Source: Verrucomicrobia subdivision 3 bacterium UBA693 (GTDB taxonomy: Bacteria; Verrucomicrobiota; Verrucomicrobiia; Limisphaerales; UBA8199). Taken from it: a stretch of DNA of 64,000 nucleotides. The position numbers were made by a program, and so were the translations under genes. The notes under the pieces are model-generated. The model was not told where the DNA came from, did not search any database, and saw nothing but the letters and a program-made list of their open reading frames with translations. Position 1 is the stretch's first letter; each line of letters opens with the position of its first letter. This document shows positions 10,401 to 16,573 of the stretch, piece by piece. The stretch spans positions 1-64,000 of the forward strand of contig DBMR01000023.1 of the NCBI GenBank assembly GCA_002298785.1, in the 5' to 3' direction.

Positions 10401-11518
10401 CTGACGCCCAAATTCGCGTTCGGCAGCGTCACCGGATTCAACGTCATGGGTGGGCAGATTACTGTCAACGTTGCCAATGTGCTGGTCACGCTGCCATAGG
10501 CGTTGGTGATTACCGCGCTGAAAGCACCAGCGTCGCTCCCGCGCACATACGCGATGTTGATCGTGGCCGAGGCCGCACCAGAAATATTACCACCGTCGGC
10601 CAAATTTACTCCGTCCTTGCGCCATTGGTAGGCCAGCGGCATGGTGCCAGTCCCGGTAACGGTGAAGATCGCTGTCGTGCCAATTCCGTTAGTCCGGCTG
10701 GAAGGCTGAATTATGATCGTCGGTGGAGCCCCGCTAACCAGTGTGACGAAAGTGGCATTGCTGCCAATCCCCGCACCATCGCTGTTCGTGGCAGTGAGGC
10801 GGAAATGGTAGGTCATCCCGGATTGCAGTCCATCGAGCATAACGCTGACAGCTTGTGCCGTTACGCCACCGATCGGCGAAAGTGTCACGTTTGTTCTGGT
10901 TCCATAGGCGGTTGTCAGCCCGTAGTCAAACCATGCCGTCGTCACCAACCCGTTAGGGTTCACCGTGCCGTTGAGGGTAGCGGAGTTGGAGTTGACGCCC
11001 GTCGCCGTACCGGTAGCAACGACCGGGGATTGGTTCACATGACTAGAAAGTTGAAAGGTGCCTGAATTCGTGCCGCGATAGCCATCAGGGTCAGAGAAAA
11101 TGCTGTGGAACGTGCCGTTCGTGAAGCTAGTAAAAATGAGGGAAGTATCGGAAATGTTGCCGGCAACACCCGGTGGAGCGGTCTTGACCATATGGATCAC
11201 CGCAGAAATGGGATCGGTTCGAGTGTAGGTGTAATCACCAGTCCCATCGTCAACGCTCCCGGTCTGGGCAAATGTCGTGGCACCGAAATCGAGTGTCACT
11301 ACCACCGGCAAACCATTCGTGACGGTTCCCGAAATCGTTTTGCCCGTCAAGGAATCGGGCGCAAGCACGGTTTGGGCTGGGGAGGGCTGTTCCAGGAACG
11401 CAGCAAACCCTGCAGCGACCATCAATGAAAGAGAAAGGCTTCGCCTGCAAAAATGAGCTGAGAATTCTGTGTGCAGGTGCTTTCCGTTCCGAGGGACAAC
11501 GGGAAGTTGGTCTTTCAT
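4499..11518 (-). CDS. Giant secreted multi-repeat protein (FN3/Ig, kelch, RCC1, LamG, delta-60)
   Basis: 2339 residues with AAGGAA five bases before the ATG at 11518. Domains in order, positions approximate: signal peptide 25-50; FN3-like 172-260; Ig-like 262-346; seven kelch-type blades with the LLPNGKVLVAGG and AEIYDPATG signatures 383-710; a putative-Ig (He_PIG-like) domain 710-770; seven RCC1-like units with HSLALxADGTVAAWG 780-1060; Ig-like 1063-1156; LamG (GLVAYYPLNGNAEDASGNG) 1157-1370; Ig-like 1373-1463; about a dozen delta-60 repeats (NSDGSLDSSF type) 1470-2170; and a C-terminal domain with the FFRARIPQ ending common in exported proteins of this phylum. It combines two complete beta-propeller types with adhesion modules and no obvious enzyme. 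A surface or extracellular binding role is inferred. Confidence 0.85.
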   Translation of the reverse strand: MKDQLPVVPRNGKHLHTEFSAHFCRRSLSLSLMVAAGFAAFLEQPSPAQTVLAPDSLTGKTISGTVTNGLPVVVTLDFGATTFAQTGSVDDGTGDYTYTRTDPISAVIHMVKTAPPGVAGNISDTSLIFTSFTNGTFHSIFSDPDGYRGTNSGTFQLSSHVNQSPVVATGTATGVNSNSATLNGTVNPNGLVTTAWFDYGLTTAYGTRTNVTLSPIGGVTAQAVSVMLDGLQSGMTYHFRLTATNSDGAGIGSNATFVTLVSGAPPTIIIQPSSRTNGIGTTAIFTVTGTGTMPLAYQWRKDGVNLADGGNISGAASATINIAYVRGSDAGAFSAVITNAYGSVTSTLATLTVICPPMTLNPVTLPNANLGVSFAVTISSTNPARWIPTGSLHTGRDGHTATLLPSGKILVAGGSTNALTELYDPATGSWTETGGMNTARSAHRAVLLPNGKVLVAGGFDGANYIASAEIYDPATGNWSSTGAMTTPRCLHTATLLPNGKVLVAGGTGNIQWLSSAEIYDPAVGTWTATRNMTSARVWHTATLLPNGKVLLAGGTPGGYWTSGAELYDPATDTFAATGAMNAGRGMHMAVSLQDGRVLVFNGVGSMNLNLSSAELYSPATGSWTVTGGLSATRYNAGAAVLLLDGNVLVEGGQNGTNFISVTELYNPATGSWTVTSPLKIAHDGGAAVLLPDGRVLVAGGNSSSGILSAAELYDPAGGMTYSLTSGSLPGGLSLATNGVFSGIPTNSGVFSFTVTATDAYGCQGSRDYTITVLNSAQASAEVIAWGDNSFGQTNVPPGLSNVVAVAGGAFHSLALLAEGTVAAWGKNSSGQTDVPAGLSNVVAVAGGDEHSLALRADGTVAAWGDNTYGQTSVPVGLANVVAVAGGNGYSLTLRSDGSVAAWGSVGSNYVPAGLSNVRAIAAGGLHSLALQANGTVVAWGYNSQGQTNVPPGLSNVVAVAAGNFHSLALQADGHVVAWGDNGLHQTNVPAGLAHVVAVAGGGFHSLALRDDGTVAAWGNNWNGEIDVPTWLSNAVAVAAGSTTGRTPLGGHHSLALTGPAQPMIFHQPVSRTNESGTTAWFSVAVRGIARLTYQWQLNGTNLINAGSISGATNALLTINNVQPSDAGFYSVVIRNSFGTVQSQFAFLSVQPHTSDPIEGLVAYYPLNGNAEDASGNGNDGTMHGVVPAADRFGTATGACYFIGDSSFISAAADKMPSDNRTVSLWFKADRVDTEPGLFGYGGDGSGNSFFLGLNLRRQDAFVLSSHYDAYSLYVPYSTPPVNAWYHWVAVMDEAGSRFYLNGQMIGSRTGTTQTFVAGTMLSLGAIPDRFGAVPYTDANVGFFTGCLDEVRIYNRALSEPEIQWLYSRQAPGVDTQPQSRTNVVGSQATFSAVAHGAQPLSYQWLFNGTKLMDSGNLSGATTSTLTITGVQLGDAGSYSVLITNTFGSVTSSVAVLTVQNSTVPDKDLFGLADPTFANLRFTAKRYPGYCRSDGRGGLLWSFANGYDLDGANDFRTGGLVRTDEKGTPDANFVVGPALRETLGTAIQSDGKILVSGRMVADVATNGAPNWRVLRLLTNGVVDAAYTSPVFDSCPRFMAVQADDRLLVTSGSTVATGNGGITQTVRLGTNGSLDGSFISPVFQGSYGVFAPPVFDTNGMIYLAGGFTQVNGQPRGGIARLFPNGSLDSSFVPAGFTFSLFIRGIILQQNGRVVIGGRLSTNLSYPYSYFPLLRLNSDGSLDTSFKVVTVDSIGFTRARLLRSTADGKILAVSHSMARFNSDGSLDSSFTRLPFGNALGALDPMLECFWFEQLGDGTLVIPADPTYAYGPTTIGGQPFDGSVRLSPNGILGLNYTPPSFQQDSFPTKVVRQDDGRLLVAGDYDRVAGTPKAGLARLAANGVLDMTFNMGVSNVSAVLSLAQLPGGATYALLQRSDTAAGTSSNLLVRLTSNGEPDPHFNVPTVFVNAGGYRDLVLQGERPLISGPDAQSVVNGNVPAARFLTNGTLDSSFSPALGSPGAVFRYANGYIRTIVAGDFQLLATLTNGQLLVATTVGPYAENMVQFTYQILRLNPDGAPDASYSPVTFSPAVTSWNYPYLSDPQMNDYGQFATLQPIRPIAGASVRPDGKTFVWGSFSSLNGVARPGVACLSPGGALVSGFPVGTGSLIGGESARPARLSSVTFDPSGKIWMTGDFTQWDGVNAQGYVRLNPDGTVDLSCQPKCSYYAVADYDRADFSTAIAGGWNDAYVFGSHRLPSDVWARAMTRLTDYVVPLQFIKASLSVYGGSFQMQLDGTPGATVVVDTSLNMVTWTPWKTNLLPAGGLKLGMPTGANQLFFRARIPQ
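8330..9190 (-). repeat. Tandem RCC1-like coding repeat, period about 117 bp
   Basis: Inside the giant gene, about seven head-to-tail units of roughly 39 codons each repeat the pattern NVVAVAGG-x-HSLAL-x-DGTVAAWG-N-x-GQT-VP-GL. One unit is shortened to about 37 residues (SVGSNYVPAGLS lacks the usual GQT). Seven blades suffice to close an RCC1 propeller. The similarity extends to DNA level, so recombination between units is possible and assembly across this part deserves caution. Confidence 0.8.
9390..10370 (-). repeat. Tandem kelch-type coding repeat, seven units
   Basis: Seven successive units of about 45 codons encode the HTATLLPNGKVLVAGG and SAEIYDPATGSWTATG signatures of kelch-like beta-propeller blades. 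The sequence divergence between units is higher than in the adjacent RCC1 array, implying an older expansion. Seven is a usual blade number for a closed propeller. Confidence 0.8.
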
Positions 11519-11894
11519 GATGTTCCTTTTCTGGGGAGAATTTGCGTCTTGGGGCGCCGCCCGTTGTGTTGCCCCGCGTGGACCCGATAGGAGTTGTTTT
11601 TCACGGCCATTCCACTGTAAAACCCAACATCACTACAGCAAATGCTCTGGAGGGAAACAAGCCTAAAACTCGCAAATCTGATGGATGCAAGAATAACAAA
11701 CACGCAAATAGCGCTATTAATTTAATGGAATGGGACAGACACTCGGCAAGTTGTCCGTGAGGCTTCCTCAAAAGTCGATTCTTCCGCGCCCAGCTCTGCC
11801 AGGTAGTACGTCGGCGAGGGTCGCGATGTGGTGCTTGCCCTTTTACCCCAGATCGGCCATCGACACCATTCGCCACGATGAATAGCTTTGATTC
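11519..11894. other. Intergenic region upstream of the giant gene
   Basis: Divergent spacer between the giant minus-strand gene and a small plus-strand lipoprotein ORF. It should contain both promoters, but I found no convincing consensus elements, and the short ORFs on both strands lack coding character. Confidence 0.4.
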
Positions 11895-12047
11895 ATGAAA
11901 TCCTTCCGGCAATTCATCCCTCTAACAATAATTTTCCTGGTCCCCGTGTTCCTCCCGGGATGTGCTTCGAAGGGGGGGCGGGCGCTTATGCCCCTGATTC
12001 TGGTGGGGCTCGCGGGAAGCTGGAACGATTGGGGGCATGGCTTATAG
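11895..12047 (+). CDS. Small lipoprotein-like peptide
   Basis: A 50-residue ORF: MKSFRQFIP, a hydrophobic core, then a textbook lipobox VFLPGC followed by a short Gly/Ala/Leu tail ending GSWNDWGHGL before TAG. Signal peptidase II would leave a mature peptide of only 28 residues attached to lipid at its Cys. The basic N-terminus, h-region and PGC box are visible directly. It could be a real micro-lipoprotein or the 5' remnant of a larger lipoprotein gene; nothing downstream continues the frame. It converges with the AAA ATPase gene. Confidence 0.45.
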   Translation: MKSFRQFIPLTIIFLVPVFLPGCASKGGRALMPLILVGLAGSWNDWGHGL

Positions 12048-12054
12048 CTAAAGA

Positions 12055-12086
12055 AAAGGAACCCCCGCACCGCGAATTCCTTTTTG
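12055..12086. terminator. Possible bidirectional terminator between convergent genes
   Basis: An AAAAGGAA...TTCCTTTT inverted repeat with a spacer of about 16 bases lies between the stop of the small lipoprotein ORF and the stop of the AAA ATPase gene. The A-rich and T-rich arms would give a U-tract in either direction. The long loop makes it a weak candidate. Confidence 0.35.
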
Positions 12087-12091
12087 AGTAC

Positions 12092-13612
12092 TTACGCCGC
12101 CAGTTTCCGAAGTCTGCTTTCCTTCGGCTGTGACGTGGCAAACCGGGCACGACCTTTTGCCCAGTTACGCAAAGCGGCGATCGGTTCCGCCATCAGCTTC
12201 GAGAGCGGCACGAAGGTGGTGAGCGCCCCGGCGATGTCCAGATCCGTGGGTTCGGCTTCGTGGTCGAACGCGTCGTAGAGAGATTCCACGAACACTGCTT
12301 CGATCTCGCTGCCGGTGAGTCCGTCGCTGGCCCGGGCCAGTTGCACGGTATCGAAGTCCGCAGGATTACGACGATGCTTGCGGATCTGGATGGTCCAGAT
12401 GGCCTCGCGTTCACCCTGATTGGGCAGGTCCACGAAGAACATCTGGTCCCATCTTCCCGCCCGCAGCAACTCCGGCGGCAGCTGGGTCACGTCATTGGCC
12501 GTCGCGACGACGAACACCTGAGCGGTCTTCTCCTGCATCCAGGATAGCAGGGAACCCAGCACCCGTGCCGATGTGCCGCCGTCGGTGGAACCTGACGACT
12601 TGCTCCCCGCCAGGCCCTTCTCCAGTTCATCCAGCCACAGGCAGCAGGGCGCGATGGCCTCCGCGGTCTGGAGGACCGCACGCAAGTTGGCCTCCGACTG
12701 GCCGACCAGGCCGCCATACAACCGGCCGGCATCGAGCTTGAGCAGCGGCACGCCAAAGACTCGGGCTGACACTTTCGCCGACAGGGACTTGCCGGTTCCG
12801 GCGATGCCGATGATGAGCAAGCCCTTGGCCGGCGGCAGACCGTAATCCACGGCGCGCTGCGTGAATGCATTGCGCCGTTTCAATAGCCAGTCCTTTAGCA
12901 CGTCCAACCCGCCGATGGATTCCAGCGATTCGCGGGTTTCGATGATCTCCAGCACCCCGGATTTCTTCACCGCCTGGGCTTTCTCCCGGGCGACCACTGC
13001 TGGCTGGATGGTCCGGGTTTGGACGTAAGACAGGGCGAAGGCGTTTTCGGCTTCGATGGTCGTCAGGCCGCAGGCGGCAGATACCGCTTGCTCCTGTTGC
13101 TCGGCGGCCAGGTCCTGGATGCCGGCGGACGCCAGGATGCCATCGAGAACTCCGCGCAGGGCCTCCTTTCCGGGCAGGGCGAACTCGACGATGGTGAGCT
13201 CCCGTTCCAGTTCCGGCGGCAGCACCAGGCGGCAGCCGATGATGAGGAGCGTCTTCTGCCTGGTTTTTCCCTCCAGCAGCAGGTCCTTCAGTTTCCGGAC
13301 GATGATCGGATTGGGGTCTTGCAGGAAGAGGTGGTAGTCCTTGAGCAGAAAGAGGGTCCGCTCGGGTTGTTCGCTGATGACCTGCAACACTTCCAGCGGA
13401 TCGCTGGCGCTGTGGACCTGGTTGGTGGCGGTGTTGACCAAACCGTCCACTGCCGACCAATAGCAGAGCTGGTGAGATTCGACTGGTTGCCGGCCCCGGT
13501 TGAGGTGGTCGATAACCGTCTTGAGTTCGGCTTCGACGCGCTGCTCCTCTGCCGAGAGGAGGTACAGGCCGGAATAACCGGCTTGGATGTAGTGGATGAT
13601 CCGGGCGCCCAT
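12092..13612 (-). CDS. Ycf46-type AAA ATPase
   Basis: 506 residues if started at the ATG 13612, one base after the stop of the SWIM gene; an in-frame ATG at 13705 would add 31 Ser/Thr/Pro-rich residues and overlap that gene. The N-terminal domain (IIHYIQAGYSGLYLLS, then LFLLKDYHLFL and LVLPPELERELTIVEF) and the linker KKSGVLEIIE are characteristic of the cyanobacterial/plastid Ycf46 family. The AAA module has Walker A GIAGTGKS near residue 270, GRLYGGLVGQSEANLR, Walker B CLWLDELEKG near 324, sensor ATAND and the arginine-finger stretch LLRAGRWD near 385. It should be an ATP-driven remodelling protein. Family function is poorly known; in cyanobacteria Ycf46 has been linked to CO2 handling, which the DNA-processing context here does not echo. 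Confidence 0.88.
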   Translation of the reverse strand: MGARIIHYIQAGYSGLYLLSAEEQRVEAELKTVIDHLNRGRQPVESHQLCYWSAVDGLVNTATNQVHSASDPLEVLQVISEQPERTLFLLKDYHLFLQDPNPIIVRKLKDLLLEGKTRQKTLLIIGCRLVLPPELERELTIVEFALPGKEALRGVLDGILASAGIQDLAAEQQEQAVSAACGLTTIEAENAFALSYVQTRTIQPAVVAREKAQAVKKSGVLEIIETRESLESIGGLDVLKDWLLKRRNAFTQRAVDYGLPPAKGLLIIGIAGTGKSLSAKVSARVFGVPLLKLDAGRLYGGLVGQSEANLRAVLQTAEAIAPCCLWLDELEKGLAGSKSSGSTDGGTSARVLGSLLSWMQEKTAQVFVVATANDVTQLPPELLRAGRWDQMFFVDLPNQGEREAIWTIQIRKHRRNPADFDTVQLARASDGLTGSEIEAVFVESLYDAFDHEAEPTDLDIAGALTTFVPLSKLMAEPIAALRNWAKGRARFATSQPKESRLRKLAA

Positions 13613-13613
13613 C

Positions 13614-13916
13614 TCAGACAGCGAACTTTCGCTGCCCGAGCTGGGGCGTGGACTTGATTGGGTAATGGGCATGGTTGATGTGGTTTGTGGTTTTGTGGGT
13701 TTCATAATCGTGCGTGGCCAGGCAATGCTGTTTGGCCGTCCCCAGGTCCACCCAGCGGGTGTGTTTGCAGGAACGGCTGCCGTCGGCGGCCACGCGGCGG
13801 CACCAGCCCGGGCAATCGCAGGATTTGCGGCCATCAGCATATTGCAGGGTCTGGTATTGAATGTTGGGGTTGGAGTCGGAGGCGAAGGTCCAGACTCGGG
13901 TGATTTGTTTGGTCAT
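13614..13916 (-). CDS. SWIM-type zinc-finger small protein
   Basis: 100 residues from the ATG at 13916. The core contains a SWIM-type CxC-x14-CxH motif (C33, C35, C50, H52) in KSCDCPGWCRR...SRSCKHTRW, preceded by a conserved-looking YQTLQYADG strand. SWIM fingers bind zinc and mediate DNA or protein contacts; here the finger is essentially the whole protein. The C-terminal tail is His-rich. Its stop lies one base before the likely start of the Ycf46-type ATPase, suggesting translational coupling, and 26 bases separate its start from the divergent HEAT-repeat gene. A role as a small DNA- or partner-binding adaptor of the ATPase is inference. Confidence 0.75.
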   Translation of the reverse strand: MTKQITRVWTFASDSNPNIQYQTLQYADGRKSCDCPGWCRRVAADGSRSCKHTRWVDLGTAKQHCLATHDYETHKTTNHINHAHYPIKSTPQLGQRKFAV

Positions 13917-13942
13917 GGGGATAGTGCAGTTGATGTGCGAAA

Positions 13943-14449
13943 ATGGACGAGTTACAGTCAACGAACCTAAAGCCTGTGCGTAAGCAATCTGGGATCAGGA
14001 TAGGAGTTCTTGTTGCAGCCCTTGCCGGGGTGATACTCGTCATTGGGCTTTGCCATCATGTGCCCCGTTACGAGGGTAAATCGCCCCGTTATTGGATGGA
14101 TTACGATTACCGTGGGCCTAGTCCAGACCTCAAGTTCCAAGAGGTTTGGAAGGGTCTGGGGTCGAATTCGGTTCCCTTTCTGACAGCGGCCTTGCAAAGA
14201 GAGGAGCAATTCAAGCCGGGCATTAGCTACGGCTCGACCTGGAAGGCGCTACCGGCCCCTTGGAGAGCCTTCTTGCCATGGCCGAGTCCCCCGGCGGAAG
14301 TGGTTCGTTGTCGTGCGGCGTCGGCCTTGGGCCACATAGGTGCCGACGCCAAAGCAGCCATTCCAATCTTGGCGCGAACCGCAAAGACAGATCAGAGCGC
14401 TTTGGTTCGTGAGGAGGCGGCAATGGCCCTGAGGCAGATAGGGCCTTAG
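13943..14449 (+). CDS. Membrane-anchored HEAT-repeat protein
   Basis: 168 residues. A basic N-terminus is followed by one transmembrane segment (IGVLVAALAGVILVIGL, about residues 19-37), then an extracytoplasmic part. Residues 120-168 form two HEAT-like units (VVRCRAASALGHIGADAKAAIPIL and LVREEAAMALRQIGP). Short HEAT proteins of this design, with YEGKSPRYWM after the anchor, are frequent in Verrucomicrobiota and Planctomycetota; function unknown. It is on the plus strand, against the direction of the flanking DNA-processing cluster, and 26 bases from the divergent SWIM gene. It looks like an insertion into that cluster rather than a member of it. Confidence 0.75.
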   Translation: MDELQSTNLKPVRKQSGIRIGVLVAALAGVILVIGLCHHVPRYEGKSPRYWMDYDYRGPSPDLKFQEVWKGLGSNSVPFLTAALQREEQFKPGISYGSTWKALPAPWRAFLPWPSPPAEVVRCRAASALGHIGADAKAAIPILARTAKTDQSALVREEAAMALRQIGP

Positions 14450-14498
14450 CTGGGGCGGAGCCGACGCCAAATCAAAGGTGAATGCATGCGATCTCTAA

Positions 14499-14729
14499 TC
14501 ACTCCCATTGCAGGTTGTCGTGTTCCCACTCCAAACAGGCGGCTCTGGATCTGGCGATGAACCGGACCCTGCCTTTGCGGTCCCTTACCTCCCATTTCTG
14601 GTCGGCGTGATTGAATTCGATGTGACTGGCCCGGGTGATTTCGAGCCGGCCAAGTTCATGAAGTGAGATGGCGTCAGTCCAAAGACAATGGGCTGTGCCG
14701 TCCGGGGTGAATGATATTGTGATGTTCAT
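14499..14729 (-). CDS. Small conserved hypothetical protein
   Basis: 76 residues, no signal peptide. The pattern is a beta-rich MNITISFTPDGTAHCLWTD, then LGRLEITRASHIEFN, QKWEVRDRKGRVRF and a terminal CLEWEHDNL. I believe short proteins with this CLWTD / TRAxxIEFN / WEVxD / CLxWEH pattern recur in diverse bacteria and mobile DNA, but I know no function. The start at 14729 is fixed by similarity of its first codons and leader to a broken copy 780 bases away. It shares the strand of the DNA-processing cluster, between the DUF2997 gene and the SWIM/AAA pair, and could be a minor member. Codon usage appears normal. Confidence 0.6.
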   Translation of the reverse strand: MNITISFTPDGTAHCLWTDAISLHELGRLEITRASHIEFNHADQKWEVRDRKGRVRFIARSRAACLEWEHDNLQWE

Positions 14730-14954
14730 GTTGATACGGGGTTGATAGCTGCGGATTGAAGATGCAGGAGCTGCGTGGAGGGAAATAACTCACTAGCGGA
14801 TGGGAGCCGGTATAAGGCCACAATGAACGATTCCCCACATTGAGTATACCCCCGAACTCCACCAAAGGTGAACGGGGGTTACTGGGAAGCAATCACGTCA
14901 ACTGCTACACAGTCCCGGGCACGAGATCCGACGAGAGAGTGGCCGTCCGGTCCC

Positions 14955-15281
14955 CTATGGATTATTGGCTGGTTTTCTCCGTCGGATACGAATCGCCAGC
15001 TTAGGGCCGATTACACAGGCACAGCCCGCCAAGAGGGCTCCAATGGTCAAGAGCACCGCCTCTTTCGGGTCGTTGGATATGCCCGGCTTCTTAAAAGCAA
15101 TGAGCACGAACTCGATTAGGGCGTTGCCAATGACGAGTATACCGAGCCCCATGATCGCATGCATCGAAGTGATGAACCGCCTGCCGTCTGGTGGAGCAGA
15201 GGTTGAGGGCACTTGGGCGCAATTCTCGCAAGTCCCTTTACTCACCTTACTTGCTTCGCCGGATTTCGGAAAGTTGTTCAT
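14955..15281 (-). CDS. Small two-span membrane protein
   Basis: 108 residues with a polar N-terminus containing a CENC motif at about residues 18-21, then two hydrophobic segments (about residues 42-64, GLGILVIGNALIEFVLIAF, and 76-96, AVLLTIGALLAGCACVIG) and a basic IRIRRRKPANNP tail, predicting a hairpin in the inner membrane with both ends in the cytoplasm. No recognised family. The paired hydrophobic segments and the basic tail favour a genuine gene; there is no strong ribosome-binding site. It lies in the insert separating the two parts of the DNA-processing cluster. Confidence 0.5.
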   Translation of the reverse strand: MNNFPKSGEASKVSKGTCENCAQVPSTSAPPDGRRFITSMHAIMGLGILVIGNALIEFVLIAFKKPGISNDPKEAVLLTIGALLAGCACVIGPKLAIRIRRRKPANNP

Positions 15282-15419
15282 GGAAAATCGCAGAGAAGCT
15301 AAATGCCATCCTCGGTCCAGTCAAATGGGCTAAGAATCAGACGCTGGCTGTTGTTCACGCTGAAGGCGTTGATGGAATGGAGCTCGCCCTTGCGAGGTGG
15401 GGGAAGCTGGCGCCGAGTA

Positions 15420-15510
15420 ATAACGCTATTTCTCCTCGGCCGCTTCCTTAGCTCTGGGCCGAATCCTCGCTGTGCCGTCCAGATTGAATGCTATTGTGGT
15501 GTTTATGTAG
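15420..15510 (-). pseudogene. Start-less fragment of a second copy of the small conserved gene
   Basis: The minus strand from about 15510 down reads CATAAACACCACAATAGC then a GGACGGCACAGC block, aligning with only scattered mismatches over about 40 bases to the beginning of the gene at 14499-14729, whose ATG has become ATA here. The leader just upstream of the start position is also similar (GGGTTGAT-type tract). Beyond roughly 45 bases the match fades and stops appear. It is a 5' remnant of a duplicated gene. Confidence 0.5.
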
Positions 15511-15705
15511 ATTAGGGGGGTTGAGGGTTGATGCTGCTGGTTGTTCAAATTGCGGTTTCTCGGCTCACTCGGCTCAGCTCTGGTTCGGAGGAACGTTGAC
15601 CACAAATGGCCAGAACTCTATGCTTTGGGGCCTGAAAACAAGCGTTGGCGAGGTAGTCAGGCAGTGCACCAAACCCCAGGACAATCTACCCAACGTTGCA
15701 CGCTC

Positions 15706-16308
15706 ATGAAGAGTCGCCTATTGATAACCCTGGCCTTGGTAATAGCAGGAAGCAGCGGCACAGTGAGTCATGCTCAAGGCACTACGGCTCCGCTGTCTCT
15801 CGGCATCAATGGCGGTGGCAGTGTTTCTCCGCTCACCAACGGCGAGCCACTGGAGGTTGGTCAGACATACAACATGGTGGCGATTCCTGACCCAGGCTTT
15901 GTGTTCAGCAGTTGGCAGCCTGTCAGCGTCTTCACTTTCACCGAATTTGTGTTTGATCCAATAAGCGGGAATACGAATACCGTGGTTTCAACAGTTGCTT
16001 CGCCGGTTCCGGCTTACACGAGCCAACCATCATTGGACTTCACGATGCAACCTGTGGATGTCATTTATGATGTTCCCGGAGTCAGAACAACCACCAAGAG
16101 CAGCGGTTGGCAGGCCAATTTCGATCCGGTCGTCCTTAACATTCAGTTCGGAGGCTCCCAAGTGATTTTGACCTGGGCACACCCTTCATTCATTTTGGAG
16201 GCCGCTTCGACACCCGGCGGAGCATTTACAAACATCCTGCGTGCGACCAGTCCTTACACGAACAGCATTTCTGAACCAACACGCTACTTCCGACTGAGGT
16301 CAAATTAG
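15706..16308 (+). CDS. Secreted protein with divergent InlB-like repeat
   Basis: 200 residues from the ATG at 15706; the open frame upstream to 15541 is Arg/Trp-rich and not expected to be coding. A clean signal peptide (MKSRLLITLALVIAGSSGTVSHA) precedes a beta domain with GGGSVSPLTNGEPLEVGQTYNMVAIPDPGF, which resembles the divergent InlB B-repeat seen in many exported Verrucomicrobiota proteins. The C-terminal 65 residues (VVLNIQFGGSQVILTW, then PTRYFRLRSN) form the short terminal domain that also ends several other exported proteins in this window. No catalytic motif. Extracellular or surface location is likely; role unknown. Confidence 0.7.
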   Translation: MKSRLLITLALVIAGSSGTVSHAQGTTAPLSLGINGGGSVSPLTNGEPLEVGQTYNMVAIPDPGFVFSSWQPVSVFTFTEFVFDPISGNTNTVVSTVASPVPAYTSQPSLDFTMQPVDVIYDVPGVRTTTKSSGWQANFDPVVLNIQFGGSQVILTWAHPSFILEAASTPGGAFTNILRATSPYTNSISEPTRYFRLRSN

Positions 16309-16378
16309 TTGATGGCCATCGTTGCATTGCACATGATCACCTGAAGCCTGGCCTTTTGCGACCCGGCTCCAGTATGAT

Positions 16379-16573
16379 CTACCTGTCTATTCTTTGCTGG
16401 TTGCCGGTTTTGGCATGCTGGTGGTATTCCGGTTTCCTGAGCTTCTTCCCCACCACTCCCAGAGCTTCTTCCAGGAACTTTGTGGCTTTCTCGCAATCTG
16501 GCCCCTTGAACCCCACGGCATCAATTTGGATTTCGCCCGAGGTGCCGATGATGATTTCGATAGCTCTGTTCAT
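16379..16573 (-). CDS. DUF2997 protein
   Basis: 64 residues matching the DUF2997 family: RAIEIIIGTSGEIQIDAVGFKG, then CEKATKFLEEALG, with a short variable C-terminus (RKPEYH). The family consensus is a beta hairpin followed by a helix, with the conserved GFKG-x2-C motif present here. Its ATG overlaps the stop of the DUF1257 gene (ATGA), so the two are translationally coupled; this pairing is recurrent in bacteria, often near Ycf46-like ATPases. Biochemical function is unknown. The C-terminal tail NQQRIDR appears extra compared with the usual length and may be non-essential. Confidence 0.85.
   Translation of the reverse strand: MNRAIEIIIGTSGEIQIDAVGFKGPDCEKATKFLEEALGVVGKKLRKPEYHQHAKTGNQQRIDR

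Noticed and set aside
10190..11065. 291-codon plus-strand ORF opposite the giant repeat gene
   Set aside because: Shadow of Ig/kelch coding sequence; Arg/Cys/His-rich, no domain.
13706..13840. Longer form of the AAA ATPase starting upstream of 13705
   Set aside because: The added residues are Ala/Pro/Trp-rich shadow sequence of the SWIM gene on the same strand; a start at 13612 directly after the SWIM stop fits the Ycf46 family better.
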